DNA of 64,000 nt from Peribacillus simplex (GCF_030123325.1 NZ_CP126106.1:3376001-3440000); one strand, 5' to 3'; counted from the first letter of the stretch, positions 35,183 through 44,393 are shown. Translations and numbers: made by a program. The notes: generated by a model not told the origin, from the letters alone.

Positions 35183-35716
35183 TCATGCTTGAACTTCGTC
35201 TTTTTCGTAAATCGGAACCCACCCTGCCGCTGTAACGAAAATACGGACAGCAACAGTTTTCCTATCTTCTGCGAGCGTGAAATAATGTCTTGTCGATTCT
35301 GGTACACTAATAAGATCTCCTGGATTAAGACGTACATCAAACCACTGTTTATCATTGCCTTCAATGGCAAAGATACTCGTACCGCCTGCTATGAAACGCA
35401 CTTCATCATCTTCATGGTGGTGTTCCTGCTTGAAGTTTTCAAGCATTTGATCCAAGTTCGGATTTGCATCTGATAATGTGATGATATCATGCGCTTTATA
35501 GCCTCTTCTTTCAGAAATTTCCGCTATCTCCGATTGGAAAGTCGCAAGGATTTCCTCCTTGTCAGCATCTGTTAGATCGTATTTTTCCACAAGGTGGGCC
35601 GGTAATTTGGAAATGTCCCATTGCTCATAAATAACCCCTTGTGTTTCTAAAAATCCTTTTACCTGTTCACCGTTTTCAATAACCTCGTTTGTTTCATGGA
35701 ATCTGATCGTCGCCAT
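35183..35716 (-). CDS. mtnD: acireductone dioxygenase
   Basis: 177 residues, cupin-fold metal dioxygenase (ARD). It turns acireductone into 4-methylthio-2-oxobutyrate and formate (or, with Ni, an off-pathway product). Metal ligands HHHEDDEVRFI and HYFTLAEDRK are present, with the N-terminal MATIRFHETNEV. Last gene of mtnW-X-B-D; 24 nt after mtnB. Methionine salvage from SAM-derived methylthioribose. Confidence 0.96.
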   Translation of the reverse strand: MATIRFHETNEVIENGEQVKGFLETQGVIYEQWDISKLPAHLVEKYDLTDADKEEILATFQSEIAEISERRGYKAHDIITLSDANPNLDQMLENFKQEHHHEDDEVRFIAGGTSIFAIEGNDKQWFDVRLNPGDLISVPESTRHYFTLAEDRKTVAVRIFVTAAGWVPIYEKDEVQA

Positions 35717-35740
35717 CCTTCATTCCTCCTCTATGAGTGT

Positions 35741-36370
35741 TTATTTTAAAGCACCTGCAAACGCCTTTTGTTGATTAAGCAACAGCTGGTATTGAAATAA
35801 AAATTCGCAAGCTTCAAGAATTCTCTTTGCTTCGAGTCCGCTTTTACCCCAAACCGTAATGCCATGATTGCGGATCAGCACGGCGCCAGAGTCTTCTTCG
35901 ACATGTGGCTTGAACTTATCGGATAACAGCGGAATGTCAGCGTGATTATATATGATTGGAATCCGAAGCTCCGAATCTTCCTCCCACCGACCGGTCGCTT
36001 TAATGATTTCATGATTACGAAAGGAAACCTGGCCTTCATCTCCGTACAATTCTGATATCACATTATTTTCAACCGTATGGACATGGAGTACACAGTTCGC
36101 GTTTGTTTTCCGGTAAATGACTGTATGAAGTAAAGTTTCAGCCGACGGTCTTAGGTTCGTTTCTTCAACTGGTTTTCCTTTTAAATCCACCAGTAAAAAG
36201 TCCGAATCCGTTTGCTTCCTTTTATCCTTTCCGCTTGCCGTAATATAAAAGAAAGGGCTTTTGGGCTCGCGGATGGACAAGTTCCCGCTAGTTCCCATAA
36301 ACCAATCCCTTTCGGCCAGTTCTGCTTTAATATCTGCCAACTCCAGCCATTCTTTAGAATGATTGTTCAC
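35741..36370 (-). CDS. mtnB: methylthioribulose-1-phosphate dehydratase
   Basis: 209-residue class II aldolase-like dehydratase. It removes water from methylthioribulose-1-phosphate to give 2,3-diketo-5-methylthiopentyl-1-P. Seen: TSGNLSIREP, ITASGKDKR, LHVHTVENN (zinc His) and IRNHGITVWG. The start overlaps the mtnX end by 4 nt, so the pair is coupled. Normal length. Confidence 0.96.
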   Translation of the reverse strand: MNNHSKEWLELADIKAELAERDWFMGTSGNLSIREPKSPFFYITASGKDKRKQTDSDFLLVDLKGKPVEETNLRPSAETLLHTVIYRKTNANCVLHVHTVENNVISELYGDEGQVSFRNHEIIKATGRWEEDSELRIPIIYNHADIPLLSDKFKPHVEEDSGAVLIRNHGITVWGKSGLEAKRILEACEFLFQYQLLLNQQKAFAGALK

Positions 36371-37026
36371 GCTTTAACCACCTCCTGCCGCTTTAAAATG
36401 TCAATTACATCAAAAAATGTTTCAAATCCTTGATGTGGAATTCCTTCCCTATCGCATTTTTCAAGCAGGATGTCACGGGCTATGACAAAATCGGCCTGTT
36501 TTGCCGCTTCAAAATCCGTTACTGAATCTCCAATAACGAATTTAAAATCTTCCGCACCCGCTTTTTCCCTCATAATGGATGGCTTGCAGCAACCGCAATC
36601 ATTATTACATTGATCATCACAAGCATGCGGCCACTCAATATAAATCTTTTCCTTATCAAAAAATGCATGGTTGCAATAAACGGACCCTGTTGGCAAGATA
36701 TCTTTTAAAAGCGGTGCAATGAAAAAATCCATGCCCCCGCTTACTATATATAAAGGGATGTTGGCTTGTTTCGTATACTCAACGAATTCATAAAACCCTG
36801 GACGAATGCCGGCCGTCTTTCTTACATATTGGATGATGTCATCCTTCATGCCACTATCAAGCAGTGAAAACATATCCCCAACTCCTGAAGATATACTGAT
36901 TTTTTGCTGAAGGACACCGTCTTTCAACGCTTCCCATTCCGGAGGCGCAAACTTTTTCATGATGGAAATGATATTATCCGTGTTGGTGATCGTTCCGTCA
37001 AAATCACAAAAGATGATCGGTTTCAT
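36367..37026 (-). CDS. mtnX: 2-hydroxy-3-keto-5-methylthiopentenyl-1-phosphate phosphatase
   Basis: 219-residue HAD phosphatase. FCDFDGTITNTDN holds the nucleophile Asp; YIVSGGMDFF and VIGDSVTDFEAAKQADFV are the remaining HAD motifs. A Cys/Asp-rich insert (CDDQCNNDCGCC) looks like a small metal-binding cap. It takes the enolate made by MtnW to acireductone, the substrate of MtnD. 6 nt after mtnW, 4-nt overlap with mtnB. Confidence 0.95.
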   Translation of the reverse strand: MKPIIFCDFDGTITNTDNIISIMKKFAPPEWEALKDGVLQQKISISSGVGDMFSLLDSGMKDDIIQYVRKTAGIRPGFYEFVEYTKQANIPLYIVSGGMDFFIAPLLKDILPTGSVYCNHAFFDKEKIYIEWPHACDDQCNNDCGCCKPSIMREKAGAEDFKFVIGDSVTDFEAAKQADFVIARDILLEKCDREGIPHQGFETFFDVIDILKRQEVVKA

Positions 37027-37032
37027 TATTTC

Positions 37033-38265
37033 TTATAAGCCTCCCCATAACACAAGAGCTTTTTTTAGTGTTTCTTCCTCAGCCGCCGCTTCAGATAGGT
37101 CCTTTCCTGCTAGAACGGCTTCCACAGCAGAGCGGAAAGCCTTGGCCCCGCCCTCTGCTCCGTCAGGGTGCCCGTGAATTCCCCCTCCTGCATTAATCAC
37201 GCTATCAAGCCCAAAATCCTTGATTAGGTCCGGAACCATGCCTGGATGAATGCCTGCAGAAGGAACAGGGAAGGCTTTTTTCCATGAAAGTTCATCTTTT
37301 GTCAGAGCTTCAGCAATCGCCAAGGTCTCCTTCTTTTCTAGTGCGACATTTCCATAAGGGGATGGGAACAAGGATAAATCCGCACCTGATAACCTTACTA
37401 ATTTACCTAGCAATAATGGATAGCCGATCCCATAAAATGATGAAGCTGCCAATGCCCCGCTATATGCGGGATGCGCCATGATCGGCAGCTTGATACGATC
37501 ATGTTCACTCAAGGCCTGCAATACATCCAAACCATATGTATGAACGTTGAACAATAAAGCATCTGCCCCTGCTTCAGCTGCCTGCTCTGCCTTATCCAGT
37601 AATTCAAATGTTTTCCCTGATAAATTGACAGCATATAAAGTACGGTGGCCAGTGGTTTCATGGACTTGATTCAATATTCTTTTTCCCGTTTTTATTCTAT
37701 CGAAAAATGGAGTCAGTTCCTGGTCGAAGAGGATCTCATCATCTTTAACTAGATCGACGCCTCCTAATGCTTGTTGCCTCAGTTGCTCATTATGGAATGT
37801 CAGGTCTCTTCCTAATACACCTTTAAAGATGCTCATCACCAGGGGCCGGTTAAATACGCCAATCTTTTCCCTTATGCCTCCAATGCCAAATTGCGGCCCG
37901 GGAAAAGCTTTTTGAATATCACCGACAAAGTCCAGGTCGATAAGTTTTATTTCTCCGTCCAATGAAAGTTTGCCGAAGACAGTCGTGAGGATTGCAGGTA
38001 AATCAATGGAAAAATTCCCTGCCGGATAAGCAATTTTAATAAGCGAACGGTATACTTTACGATTAAAGTAGCTGTTTGCCCTCTCTTCTTCAGAAAGTGG
38101 TGTCACCGATACGACGCGCCCCTTATGTTTTTCCAGTTGTTTCTGGACTAAATGTGGCAGGTCCGTCCATGTCCCGACAGTCAAACCTAGGGCAATGCTT
38201 TCTGCTTTTTTCTCATGATTTCCATTGAAGTCATGAATTAAATAAGTAGCGACTATCTCGCTCAT
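37033..38265 (-). CDS. mtnW: 2,3-diketo-5-methylthiopentyl-1-phosphate enolase (RuBisCO-like protein)
   Basis: 410 residues, RuBisCO-like protein MtnW. Begins MSEIVATYLIHDF; AGGAGTGAT lies a few nt before ATG 38265, so the extra 20 residues of the open frame are left out. It contains GIGGIREKIGV, DLVKDDEILFDQE (the Lys/Asp/Glu metal block of RuBisCO-like proteins), HPAYSGAL and GGGIHGHPDGAEGG. It enolises the diketone, does not fix CO2, and opens mtnW-X-B-D. It lies behind a SAM-I riboswitch. Confidence 0.97.
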   Translation of the reverse strand: MSEIVATYLIHDFNGNHEKKAESIALGLTVGTWTDLPHLVQKQLEKHKGRVVSVTPLSEEERANSYFNRKVYRSLIKIAYPAGNFSIDLPAILTTVFGKLSLDGEIKLIDLDFVGDIQKAFPGPQFGIGGIREKIGVFNRPLVMSIFKGVLGRDLTFHNEQLRQQALGGVDLVKDDEILFDQELTPFFDRIKTGKRILNQVHETTGHRTLYAVNLSGKTFELLDKAEQAAEAGADALLFNVHTYGLDVLQALSEHDRIKLPIMAHPAYSGALAASSFYGIGYPLLLGKLVRLSGADLSLFPSPYGNVALEKKETLAIAEALTKDELSWKKAFPVPSAGIHPGMVPDLIKDFGLDSVINAGGGIHGHPDGAEGGAKAFRSAVEAVLAGKDLSEAAAEEETLKKALVLWGGL

Positions 38266-38332
38266 CTGATCACTCCTATAACACGTTAGTAAACTCTCGA
38301 TGTCATTAACCTGAAATGGTCTCAAAATGGCA

Positions 38333-38361
38333 AAAGCCCCTTCATAAAGAAGAGGCTTTAA
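38333..38361 (-). terminator. expression-platform terminator of the mtnW riboswitch
   Basis: AAAGCCTCTTCTT pairs with the following GAAGGGGCTTTT on the minus strand (about 38328-38360), with a T-run. It lies between the aptamer and mtnW. Confidence 0.85.
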
Positions 38362-38369
38362 AAAGCCAT

Positions 38370-38522
38370 CTTCTTATCTCCCAGCCATTGGCTGCAAGAA
38401 TTAGCACCGTGCCTTGTGGATTTCAGGAAATCCGGCGAAGAATTCCGCCCCATTTTACAATGGAATTACGGTCGGTTGCTGGGCTTCATAGGGCTAGTCC
38501 CTCCACCTGCTCAAAATAAGAA
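38370..38522 (-). promoter_or_regulatory. SAM-I (S-box) riboswitch of mtnWXBD
   Basis: Minus strand: GCAGGTGGAGGGACTAGCCC, GAAGCCCAGCAACCGACCG, a long P3-P4 arm with GGGGCGGAATTC, GGTGCTAATTC, and a closing GAGATAAGAAG. P1 is CTTATTTTG with the closing GATAAGAAG. A terminator follows. High SAM should stop the operon. Its sequence is strikingly close to the mtnK copy at 40782. Confidence 0.96.
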
Positions 38523-38576
38523 AACGCTGATATATAAATTGCATTCAAGTATCGAAAGATTAAGAATTTATTTTGT

Positions 38577-38605
38577 ATTCTGACAGGTAATCCCTACTTT
38601 GTCAA
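38577..38605 (-). promoter_or_regulatory. probable sigma-A promoter of mtnWXBD
   Basis: TTGACA (38600-38605 on the minus strand) and CAGAAT (38577-38582) are 17 nt apart. The -35 is perfect and the -10 weak. It starts transcription about 50 nt before the riboswitch. Confidence 0.6.
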
Positions 38606-38655
38606 TAAGTTTTAACTATTTTAACGGTGAATAAATCGGATACCTCAATCCATCG

Positions 38656-39828
38656 TTAAAATAAGTTTAATGTACGTATTCGTTCCACAGCCTCTTCAAG
38701 CCGTTCTTCCGAAGTCAGCAGCCCTACCCTGACGTAACCTTCGCCAAATTCACCGAATCCATTCCCTGCGGCAACAGCTACGTGGGCATGCGTTAATAAA
38801 TAGTCTGCAAAACTCTCTGACGTAAAACCTTTAGGTACCTTGAGCCAGGCAAAAAACGATGCCGCAGGCGCTTTGACATCCCAGCCGATTGCCCTCAATC
38901 CCTCAATGAAAACATTTCTTCGTCCTTCGTACATCTGCACTAACTGCTCTACACAGCTCTGCGAGTCAAGCAAAGCGCTTGCAGCAGCTTCTTGTATCGC
39001 CGGGAAAAGACTCACATAAAGATGGTCTTGTAATAGTTCAAGAGCTTCTATTACACTCTTATTCCCCACTGCGAAGCCGACTCTCCACCCCGCCATATTG
39101 TATGTTTTCGATAGTGTGTATATTTCTATTCCTACATCCTTCGCTCCCTCCGCCTGGAGAAAGCTTATCGGTTTTTTTCCGTCGAATCCAATCGCACCAT
39201 AAGCGAAATCGTGGACCACACAAATGGAATGCTCTTTTGCGAAGGTGACGGTTTCATCAAAGAAGCTTTCAGTTGCAGAAGCACCTGTGGGATTATTCGG
39301 ATAGTTCAAGAACATCATTTTGGCTTTATCAAGTACTTCTTTATGTATGTCATTGTATTTCGGAAGAAAATCATTTTCTTCTGTCAAGGGCATGAATTCG
39401 GTCTTTGCCTGGGCTAAAACGACTCCGGAAAGATAATCCGGATAGCCGGGATCTGGAACAAGGATCGTATCACCTGGATTCAATAAACACTGCGGCAGTT
39501 CGACAAGACCTGCCTTCCCCCCGAAGAGAATCGCCACTTCACTATTCGGATCCAGCTTGACACCGTATTCTCGTTCATAAAAGACGGCGGCAGCATCTTT
39601 TAAATATTGATGCCCCCGGAATGGCGAATATTTATGATTAATCGTTTTTTCAGCGGCTGACTGCAAACTTTTCACGATATGTTCTGGCGTCGGCTGATCA
39701 GGGTTTCCCTGGCCTAAATTAATGACATCATGTCCTTGCTCCGTGATCGCATTGACTTTTGCGACTAGTGAAGCAAAAAACTGCTTGGGCAGGTCCTTAA
39801 GCTGGCCGGATTTTTCGAATTGCACCAT
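38656..39828 (-). CDS. mtnE: methionine salvage aminotransferase (PLP)
   Basis: 390-residue fold-type I aminotransferase. It aminates 4-methylthio-2-oxobutyrate to methionine, the last step of the cycle. Seen: NLGQGNPDQPTP, GGKAGLVELPQC, FLNYPNNPTGA (substrate Asn), VVHDFAYGAIGF, YTLSKTYNMAGWRVGF (PLP Lys) and EGYVRVGL. AGAAGGTG precedes ATG 39828; the open frame to 40005 starts upstream without a site. It has no S-box of its own in the 99-bp gap to mtnU. Confidence 0.93.
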   Translation of the reverse strand: MVQFEKSGQLKDLPKQFFASLVAKVNAITEQGHDVINLGQGNPDQPTPEHIVKSLQSAAEKTINHKYSPFRGHQYLKDAAAVFYEREYGVKLDPNSEVAILFGGKAGLVELPQCLLNPGDTILVPDPGYPDYLSGVVLAQAKTEFMPLTEENDFLPKYNDIHKEVLDKAKMMFLNYPNNPTGASATESFFDETVTFAKEHSICVVHDFAYGAIGFDGKKPISFLQAEGAKDVGIEIYTLSKTYNMAGWRVGFAVGNKSVIEALELLQDHLYVSLFPAIQEAAASALLDSQSCVEQLVQMYEGRRNVFIEGLRAIGWDVKAPAASFFAWLKVPKGFTSESFADYLLTHAHVAVAAGNGFGEFGEGYVRVGLLTSEERLEEAVERIRTLNLF

Positions 39829-39927
39829 TTTTACACCTTCTCTGAAATTTCTTGAAATTCTAGTCACAAATGATATATGTTTATCATAGTCTTGTAAAGC
39901 ATTTTTTACATGTGGGGGTTTCAATAG

Positions 39928-40710
39928 ATGAAGTGGAAAATAGCTTGTATTCAAATGGATATAGCCTTCGGGCAGCCGGATATCAATTTTCAGGTCGCAG
40001 AACAATGGATGGAAAAAGCAGCACGGTCAGAACCCGATATCGTCATTTTACCGGAGCTTTGGACAACAGGATACGACTTGACCAGGTTAAATGAGATTGC
40101 TGATCACGAGGCAGAAAAAACGATTGAATTTTTTAAAACACAGGCACGGAAACACCAGATTCACATCATAGGCGGTTCCATCGCGAAAAAAACAAGCAAG
40201 GGAATCTATAACACCATGATCATCATCGATAAACATGGAAATCTCATTAAAGAATATGATAAACTCCACTTATTTCAGTTAATGGATGAACATCATTTCC
40301 TGCAGCCAGGAGAAAAAGATGGTTTATTTACTCTTGATGAAAAAATATGTGCTGGATTCATTTGTTATGACATCCGTTTCCCTGAATGGCAGCGAGCCCA
40401 TACCGTTCAGGGCGCTGAAGTTCTGTTCGTAACGGCGGAATGGCCAAAGCCGAGACTCGATCACTGGAGAGCCTTATTGATTAGCCGTGCCATCGAGAAC
40501 CAAGCCTATGTTGTAGCCGTTAATCGTTCAGGTTCGGATGTCAATAATATATTTGCTGGTCATTCCTTGATTATTGATCCATGGGGGAATTTCATTAGTG
40601 AAGCCGGAGAAGGAAACGAACTCCTGACAGGCACCTTGGACTTCAATAAAGTTACGGAAGCCCGTAACAAAATACCTGTATTCGAAGATCGACGCCCTGA
40701 TTTTTATTAA
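39928..40710 (+). CDS. mtnU: omega-amidase (nitrilase/CN hydrolase superfamily)
   Basis: 260-residue carbon-nitrogen hydrolase. It hydrolyses 2-oxoglutaramate (the by-product of glutamine-dependent KMTB transamination), so it drives MtnE. The catalytic triad is visible: Glu in VILPELWTTG, Lys in YDKLHLF, Cys in GFICYDIRFPEW. Ribosome site GTGGGGGTTTC. Divergent from mtnE, head to tail with mtnK. Confidence 0.93.
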   Translation: MKWKIACIQMDIAFGQPDINFQVAEQWMEKAARSEPDIVILPELWTTGYDLTRLNEIADHEAEKTIEFFKTQARKHQIHIIGGSIAKKTSKGIYNTMIIIDKHGNLIKEYDKLHLFQLMDEHHFLQPGEKDGLFTLDEKICAGFICYDIRFPEWQRAHTVQGAEVLFVTAEWPKPRLDHWRALLISRAIENQAYVVAVNRSGSDVNNIFAGHSLIIDPWGNFISEAGEGNELLTGTLDFNKVTEARNKIPVFEDRRPDFY

Positions 40711-40718
40711 TTTACCCA

Positions 40719-40748
40719 TTGACAAACTATTCAAAAGGTTGTTATTAT
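40719..40748 (+). promoter_or_regulatory. probable sigma-A promoter of mtnKA
   Basis: TTGACA (40719-40724) and TATTAT (40743-40748) with an 18-nt spacer. It lies about 35 nt upstream of the riboswitch. Confidence 0.7.
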
Positions 40749-40781
40749 TTTCCCGAAGATTAAAATTTCAGAAAACACTTA

Positions 40782-40936
40782 CTCTTATCAAGAGCAGGCT
40801 GAGGGATAAAGGCCCTATGAAGCCCAGCAACCGACTGTAATACCATTGTGAAATGGGGCGGATTCACCGCCGGATTATAAAATCCACAGAGCACGGTGCT
40901 AATTCCACCAGAATTCATTTTCTGGAAGATAAGAGG
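40782..40936 (+). promoter_or_regulatory. SAM-I (S-box) riboswitch of mtnKA
   Basis: CTCTTATCAAGAGCAGGCTG, GAGGGATAAAGGCCC, GAAGCCCAGCAACCGACTG, a long P3-P4 arm with GGGGCGGATTC, AGCACGGTGCTAATTCC, closing GAAGATAAGAG. P1 is CTCTTATC with GATAAGAG. A terminator follows. Senses SAM and controls methylthioribose kinase and isomerase. Confidence 0.97.
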
Positions 40937-40954
40937 TCCGAAGCCAAAACTTCT

Positions 40955-40986
40955 GCCTCTTTCTATATGAAAGAGGCTTTTTTATT
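40955..40986 (+). terminator. expression-platform terminator of the mtnKA riboswitch
   Basis: GCCTCTTTC pairs with GAAAGAGGC around TATAT, followed by TTTTTT. It lies 27 nt before the mtnK ATG. Confidence 0.92.
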
Positions 40987-41013
40987 CTTATTTTGAATCT
41001 GGAGGGGAAAAGA

Positions 41014-42216
41014 ATGACTCAAAACCATTCAAATTTCAAGAGATTGACAAACGAAACAGCTATAACCCTAGCAAAAAAACTTGGGTTGGTCAATGCGGAT
41101 GCAAGTTTAACATGTAAAGAAATCGGCGATGGAAACTTAAATTATGTTTTTCATATTACAGACACGCACACAAATAAAGGAATAATCATCAAACAAGCGG
41201 TCCCTTATGCCAAGGTACTTGGTGAAAGCTGGCCGCTGACATTGAAAAGGGCTGCCATTGAAGCGAATGCGCTGATTCATTTCAGAAGTTATTGCCCTGA
41301 ATTCGTACCGCAAGTCTATTATTCGGATGAACAGCTTGCCATCACAGTCATGGAGGATCTATCTCACTTGAAAATCGTTAGAACAGGATTGATCGATGGC
41401 GATTCATATCCAGTGCTTTCACAGCATATTGGTGAGTATGTTGCGAAGACGGCATTTTATACATCCGATTATCATTTAGAACCATCTGCGAAAAAGGAAG
41501 TGGCCCGGCATTTCACGAATCCGGAACTCTGCAAAATCACTGAGGTATTTATTTTCACGGATCCTTTTTTTGAGGAACTCCCGGGAGACTTCGAGGTGGA
41601 ATTGACTGATGCCGCCAAAAATATATGGAATGATCAAGAAGTGATACTTGAGGTCGCTAAGCTGAAACAAAGCTTTGAAACCGAGCAGGAAGCCTTGCTT
41701 CATGGAGATTTACATACTGGAAGTATATTTGCAAGTGAAACTGAAACAAAGGTTATTGATCCGGAATTCGCTTTTTATGGGCCCGTTGGTTTTGACCTTG
41801 GTCAATACACCGCCAACCTTCTCTTCCAGGCAGTCACACGCAATGGCGCTGGAAAGGAAGAGATTTTCACTCACCTTCATGAATTTTGGAATGCCTTTGA
41901 AGAAACTTATGCCGAATTATGGGAAGGCCAAAATAAAAGCCCATTCCGACATGTGAAAGGTTATCTGCCTTATTTACTGACAAAATTCAAAAAAGATGCA
42001 TTCGGTTTTGCCGGCTGTGAACTGATTAGGCGAACCATTGGCCTTTCCCATGTTGCCGATTTAAACGTCATTGAAAATAAAGAAACAAGGATCGCTGCCA
42101 AAACGGCAACATTGGAAATTGGTGCATTTTTAATTAAAAAACGGGAAGAATTGGATGTTCCAACTGTCATTGAAGCCTTGAAGCAACGTACACTGCCATC
42201 TTATTCAACCATTTAA
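41014..42216 (+). CDS. mtnK: 5-methylthioribose kinase
   Basis: 400-residue kinase of the aminoglycoside phosphotransferase/choline kinase superfamily. It phosphorylates methylthioribose, the first step of the salvage cycle in Bacillus. Seen: IGDGNLNYVFHI, GIIIKQAVPYAK (Lys), VMEDLSHLKI, LLHGDLHTGSIFAS (catalytic HGD) and VIDPEFAFYGP (DFG equivalent). GGAGGGGAAAAGA precedes ATG 41014; the in-frame ATG at 40993 is part of the leader. Confidence 0.96.
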   Translation: MTQNHSNFKRLTNETAITLAKKLGLVNADASLTCKEIGDGNLNYVFHITDTHTNKGIIIKQAVPYAKVLGESWPLTLKRAAIEANALIHFRSYCPEFVPQVYYSDEQLAITVMEDLSHLKIVRTGLIDGDSYPVLSQHIGEYVAKTAFYTSDYHLEPSAKKEVARHFTNPELCKITEVFIFTDPFFEELPGDFEVELTDAAKNIWNDQEVILEVAKLKQSFETEQEALLHGDLHTGSIFASETETKVIDPEFAFYGPVGFDLGQYTANLLFQAVTRNGAGKEEIFTHLHEFWNAFEETYAELWEGQNKSPFRHVKGYLPYLLTKFKKDAFGFAGCELIRRTIGLSHVADLNVIENKETRIAAKTATLEIGAFLIKKREELDVPTVIEALKQRTLPSYSTI

Positions 42217-42230
42217 AAGGAGCCCTGCAC

Positions 42231-43277
42231 ATGACTACACTAGCACCCTTACCATATTCGGTACAATGGGATGATACCCATATTACATTATTAAATCAAC
42301 AAGCTCTTCCTTCCATAACTGAATTTATTGAACTTCATTCAGTTGATGATGTATATGACAGCATTTTGACGTTAAAAGTTCGCGGTGCCCCAGCAATTGG
42401 ACTGACGGCAGCATTTGGTGTTGCACTTGGTGCCAAACAGGAAACAACCTCTGAATTAGGGGATTTCAAGAGAAATGTAACGAGGCATATTGAAAAACTC
42501 GCCTCTTCACGGCCAACTGCAGTCAACCTTTTTTGGGCGTTAAAAAGGATGGAGAACACCTTGCATGCTGCGCAAAGCATTTCAGCTGCAAAGGAAGCAC
42601 TTGTTTCAGAAGCTAAAGCCATCTTTGCTGAAGATGAAGAAATGTGCAGGAAAATCGGGGAACATGGGTTATCCTTATTCACTAGAGGAGATTCCATTCT
42701 CACTCACTGCAACGCTGGGGGAATTGCCACAGCTCGTTATGGCACAGCCTTGGCCCCCTTCCACCTGGCTAAAGAAAGGGACTTTCCGCTAAAAGTGTAC
42801 GCATGTGAAACCAGGCCTGTCCTGCAAGGGGCGCGTTTGACGGCTTGGGAATTGATGCAAGCGGGGGTTGATGTCACCTTAATTTCAGATAATATGGCTG
42901 CACATACGATTCACCAGAAACGAATAAATGGAATTATCGTCGGGGCCGACAGGATTGCGGCTAATGGAGATACAGCCAATAAAATCGGGACATTGGGATT
43001 GGCCATATTAGCCAAGCACTTTGGCATCCCCTTTTATGTGGCCGCACCATCAAGCACATTCGACCTCTCTATCGAATCCGGCACATCCATCCCGATCGAA
43101 GAACGGAATGAAGCGGAAATCACCTTCATTCAAGGTGTAAGGATCGCTCCGGAAAACGTGAAGACTTTCAATCCAGCCTTTGACGTTACACCGAATCATC
43201 TTATTACGAGCATCATTACCGAAAACGGCATCATAAAACCGGATTTCATTAAAAACATTCCGCATTTTGTTAATTGA
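42231..43277 (+). CDS. mtnA: methylthioribose-1-phosphate isomerase
   Basis: 348-residue isomerase of the eIF2B-like family. It turns methylthioribose-1-phosphate into methylthioribulose-1-phosphate, the MtnB substrate. Seen: VRGAPAIGLTAAFG, SRPTAVNLFWAL, ILTHCNAGGIATA (catalytic Cys), ETRPVLQGARLTAWEL, DNMAAH and IVGADRIAANGD (Asp). AAAAGGAGCC ribosome site; 14 nt after mtnK. Confidence 0.97.
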   Translation: MTTLAPLPYSVQWDDTHITLLNQQALPSITEFIELHSVDDVYDSILTLKVRGAPAIGLTAAFGVALGAKQETTSELGDFKRNVTRHIEKLASSRPTAVNLFWALKRMENTLHAAQSISAAKEALVSEAKAIFAEDEEMCRKIGEHGLSLFTRGDSILTHCNAGGIATARYGTALAPFHLAKERDFPLKVYACETRPVLQGARLTAWELMQAGVDVTLISDNMAAHTIHQKRINGIIVGADRIAANGDTANKIGTLGLAILAKHFGIPFYVAAPSSTFDLSIESGTSIPIEERNEAEITFIQGVRIAPENVKTFNPAFDVTPNHLITSIITENGIIKPDFIKNIPHFVN

Positions 43278-43300
43278 TCCAGGTTCCTTTATTTGTGATA

Positions 43301-43335
43301 AAAAACGAGAAGGATTTCGTATCCTTCTCGTTTTT
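43301..43335 (+). terminator. mtnKA terminator
   Basis: AAAAACGAGAAGGAT (43301-43315) pairs with ATCCTTCTCGTTTTT (43321-43335) with loop TTCGT. The stem is perfect and the T tail is within it. Confidence 0.93.
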
Positions 43336-43436
43336 CATAAATGATCATGATTATTCTTACGAGGTCTATAATAAAATATTTCAAGTGAATTGAACATATT
43401 CACTTAATACAAGGTTGTTTTCAATAGTAGTTCTTG

Positions 43437-44324
43437 TTATTTTGAAAAGAACTCCTGAAGTGCCTTTTTATTTTTAGTGTAATCTATTTCCAAAACGGCT
43501 CCGGACTGGGGATATATTTCATCTTTAAAGCTTCCTTCCACCGGAACCCTTAAGGTTTCGACGGTGTCCGGTGTATGGAAGACGGCTTTTGGAGCCATTT
43601 CCATTATTGTTTTAAGTCCAATATCTGTATCCAAGTACGAGAGTCCTTGTTCGAGGATACCAGGAAGGGCCGCCATCCCTTCGAAGGATGAAATTTGATT
43701 CATGAACGCTGTTTTTAATTGAACCATTACTTCTTGTTGACGCTCCACCCTTCCAAAATCACTTTCATCGTCATGCCTAAAACGGACATATTTCAATATT
43801 TCCTCACCATGTAAAACATTTTTACCAACACTTGCTTGAATGCTCATATCATCAATGATTTCCTGATCCACATTCACCGCTACTCCCTCAGGGGCAAGTA
43901 AATCGACCATCTTCACAAATCCCTGGAAGTCGATTACCGCTACATGATCGACCTTGATATCGAAGTTCTCCTGTATGGTTTTCTTGAGCAGTTCCCTTCC
44001 ACCATAATAATAAGCTGCATTTATTTTGTTATATCCTGATTTATTCCCGGGGATTTTCACATAACTATCACGCATGATGGAAGCCAGCTTCAGTTTCTCC
44101 TGCTCAGGAAAGTATTTTGCCAGGATAATCGCATCTGATCGAGATTTTTGCTCTCCCCTTGTATCAACACCAATTAACAGAAATGTTTTCACGCTTTCTT
44201 GGTCCTCTTCTTTGGTTAGTCTTTTTTCCGTACCTGCATTTCCATTTTGTTTGGGTAAAGGGGCATATGTGCAGCCTGCCAGAATCAAGATCAATAGATA
44301 TATGAAAAATACCTTTTCTTTCAT
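43437..44324 (-). CDS. LytR-CpsA-Psr (LCP) family lipoprotein
   Basis: 295 residues. LCP proteins attach teichoic acids or capsules to peptidoglycan. Seen: TFLLIGVDTRGEQKSRSDAIIL (conserved Asp and Arg), LASIMRDSYVKIPG, YNKINAAYYYGG, YVRFRHDDESDFGRVERQQ. Instead of the usual membrane helix it has a lipobox (LILAGCTYA), so it is likely anchored by lipid. GAGGTGAGGT precedes the ATG. Monocistronic; lies behind ctpA on the same strand. Confidence 0.9.
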   Translation of the reverse strand: MKEKVFFIYLLILILAGCTYAPLPKQNGNAGTEKRLTKEEDQESVKTFLLIGVDTRGEQKSRSDAIILAKYFPEQEKLKLASIMRDSYVKIPGNKSGYNKINAAYYYGGRELLKKTIQENFDIKVDHVAVIDFQGFVKMVDLLAPEGVAVNVDQEIIDDMSIQASVGKNVLHGEEILKYVRFRHDDESDFGRVERQQEVMVQLKTAFMNQISSFEGMAALPGILEQGLSYLDTDIGLKTIMEMAPKAVFHTPDTVETLRVPVEGSFKDEIYPQSGAVLEIDYTKNKKALQEFFSK

Positions 44325-44393
44325 TACCTCACCTCATCGGAAAATTACCCCTATCCTCTGCCTAATATTGGAATTTTATGCATTTAACGACAA

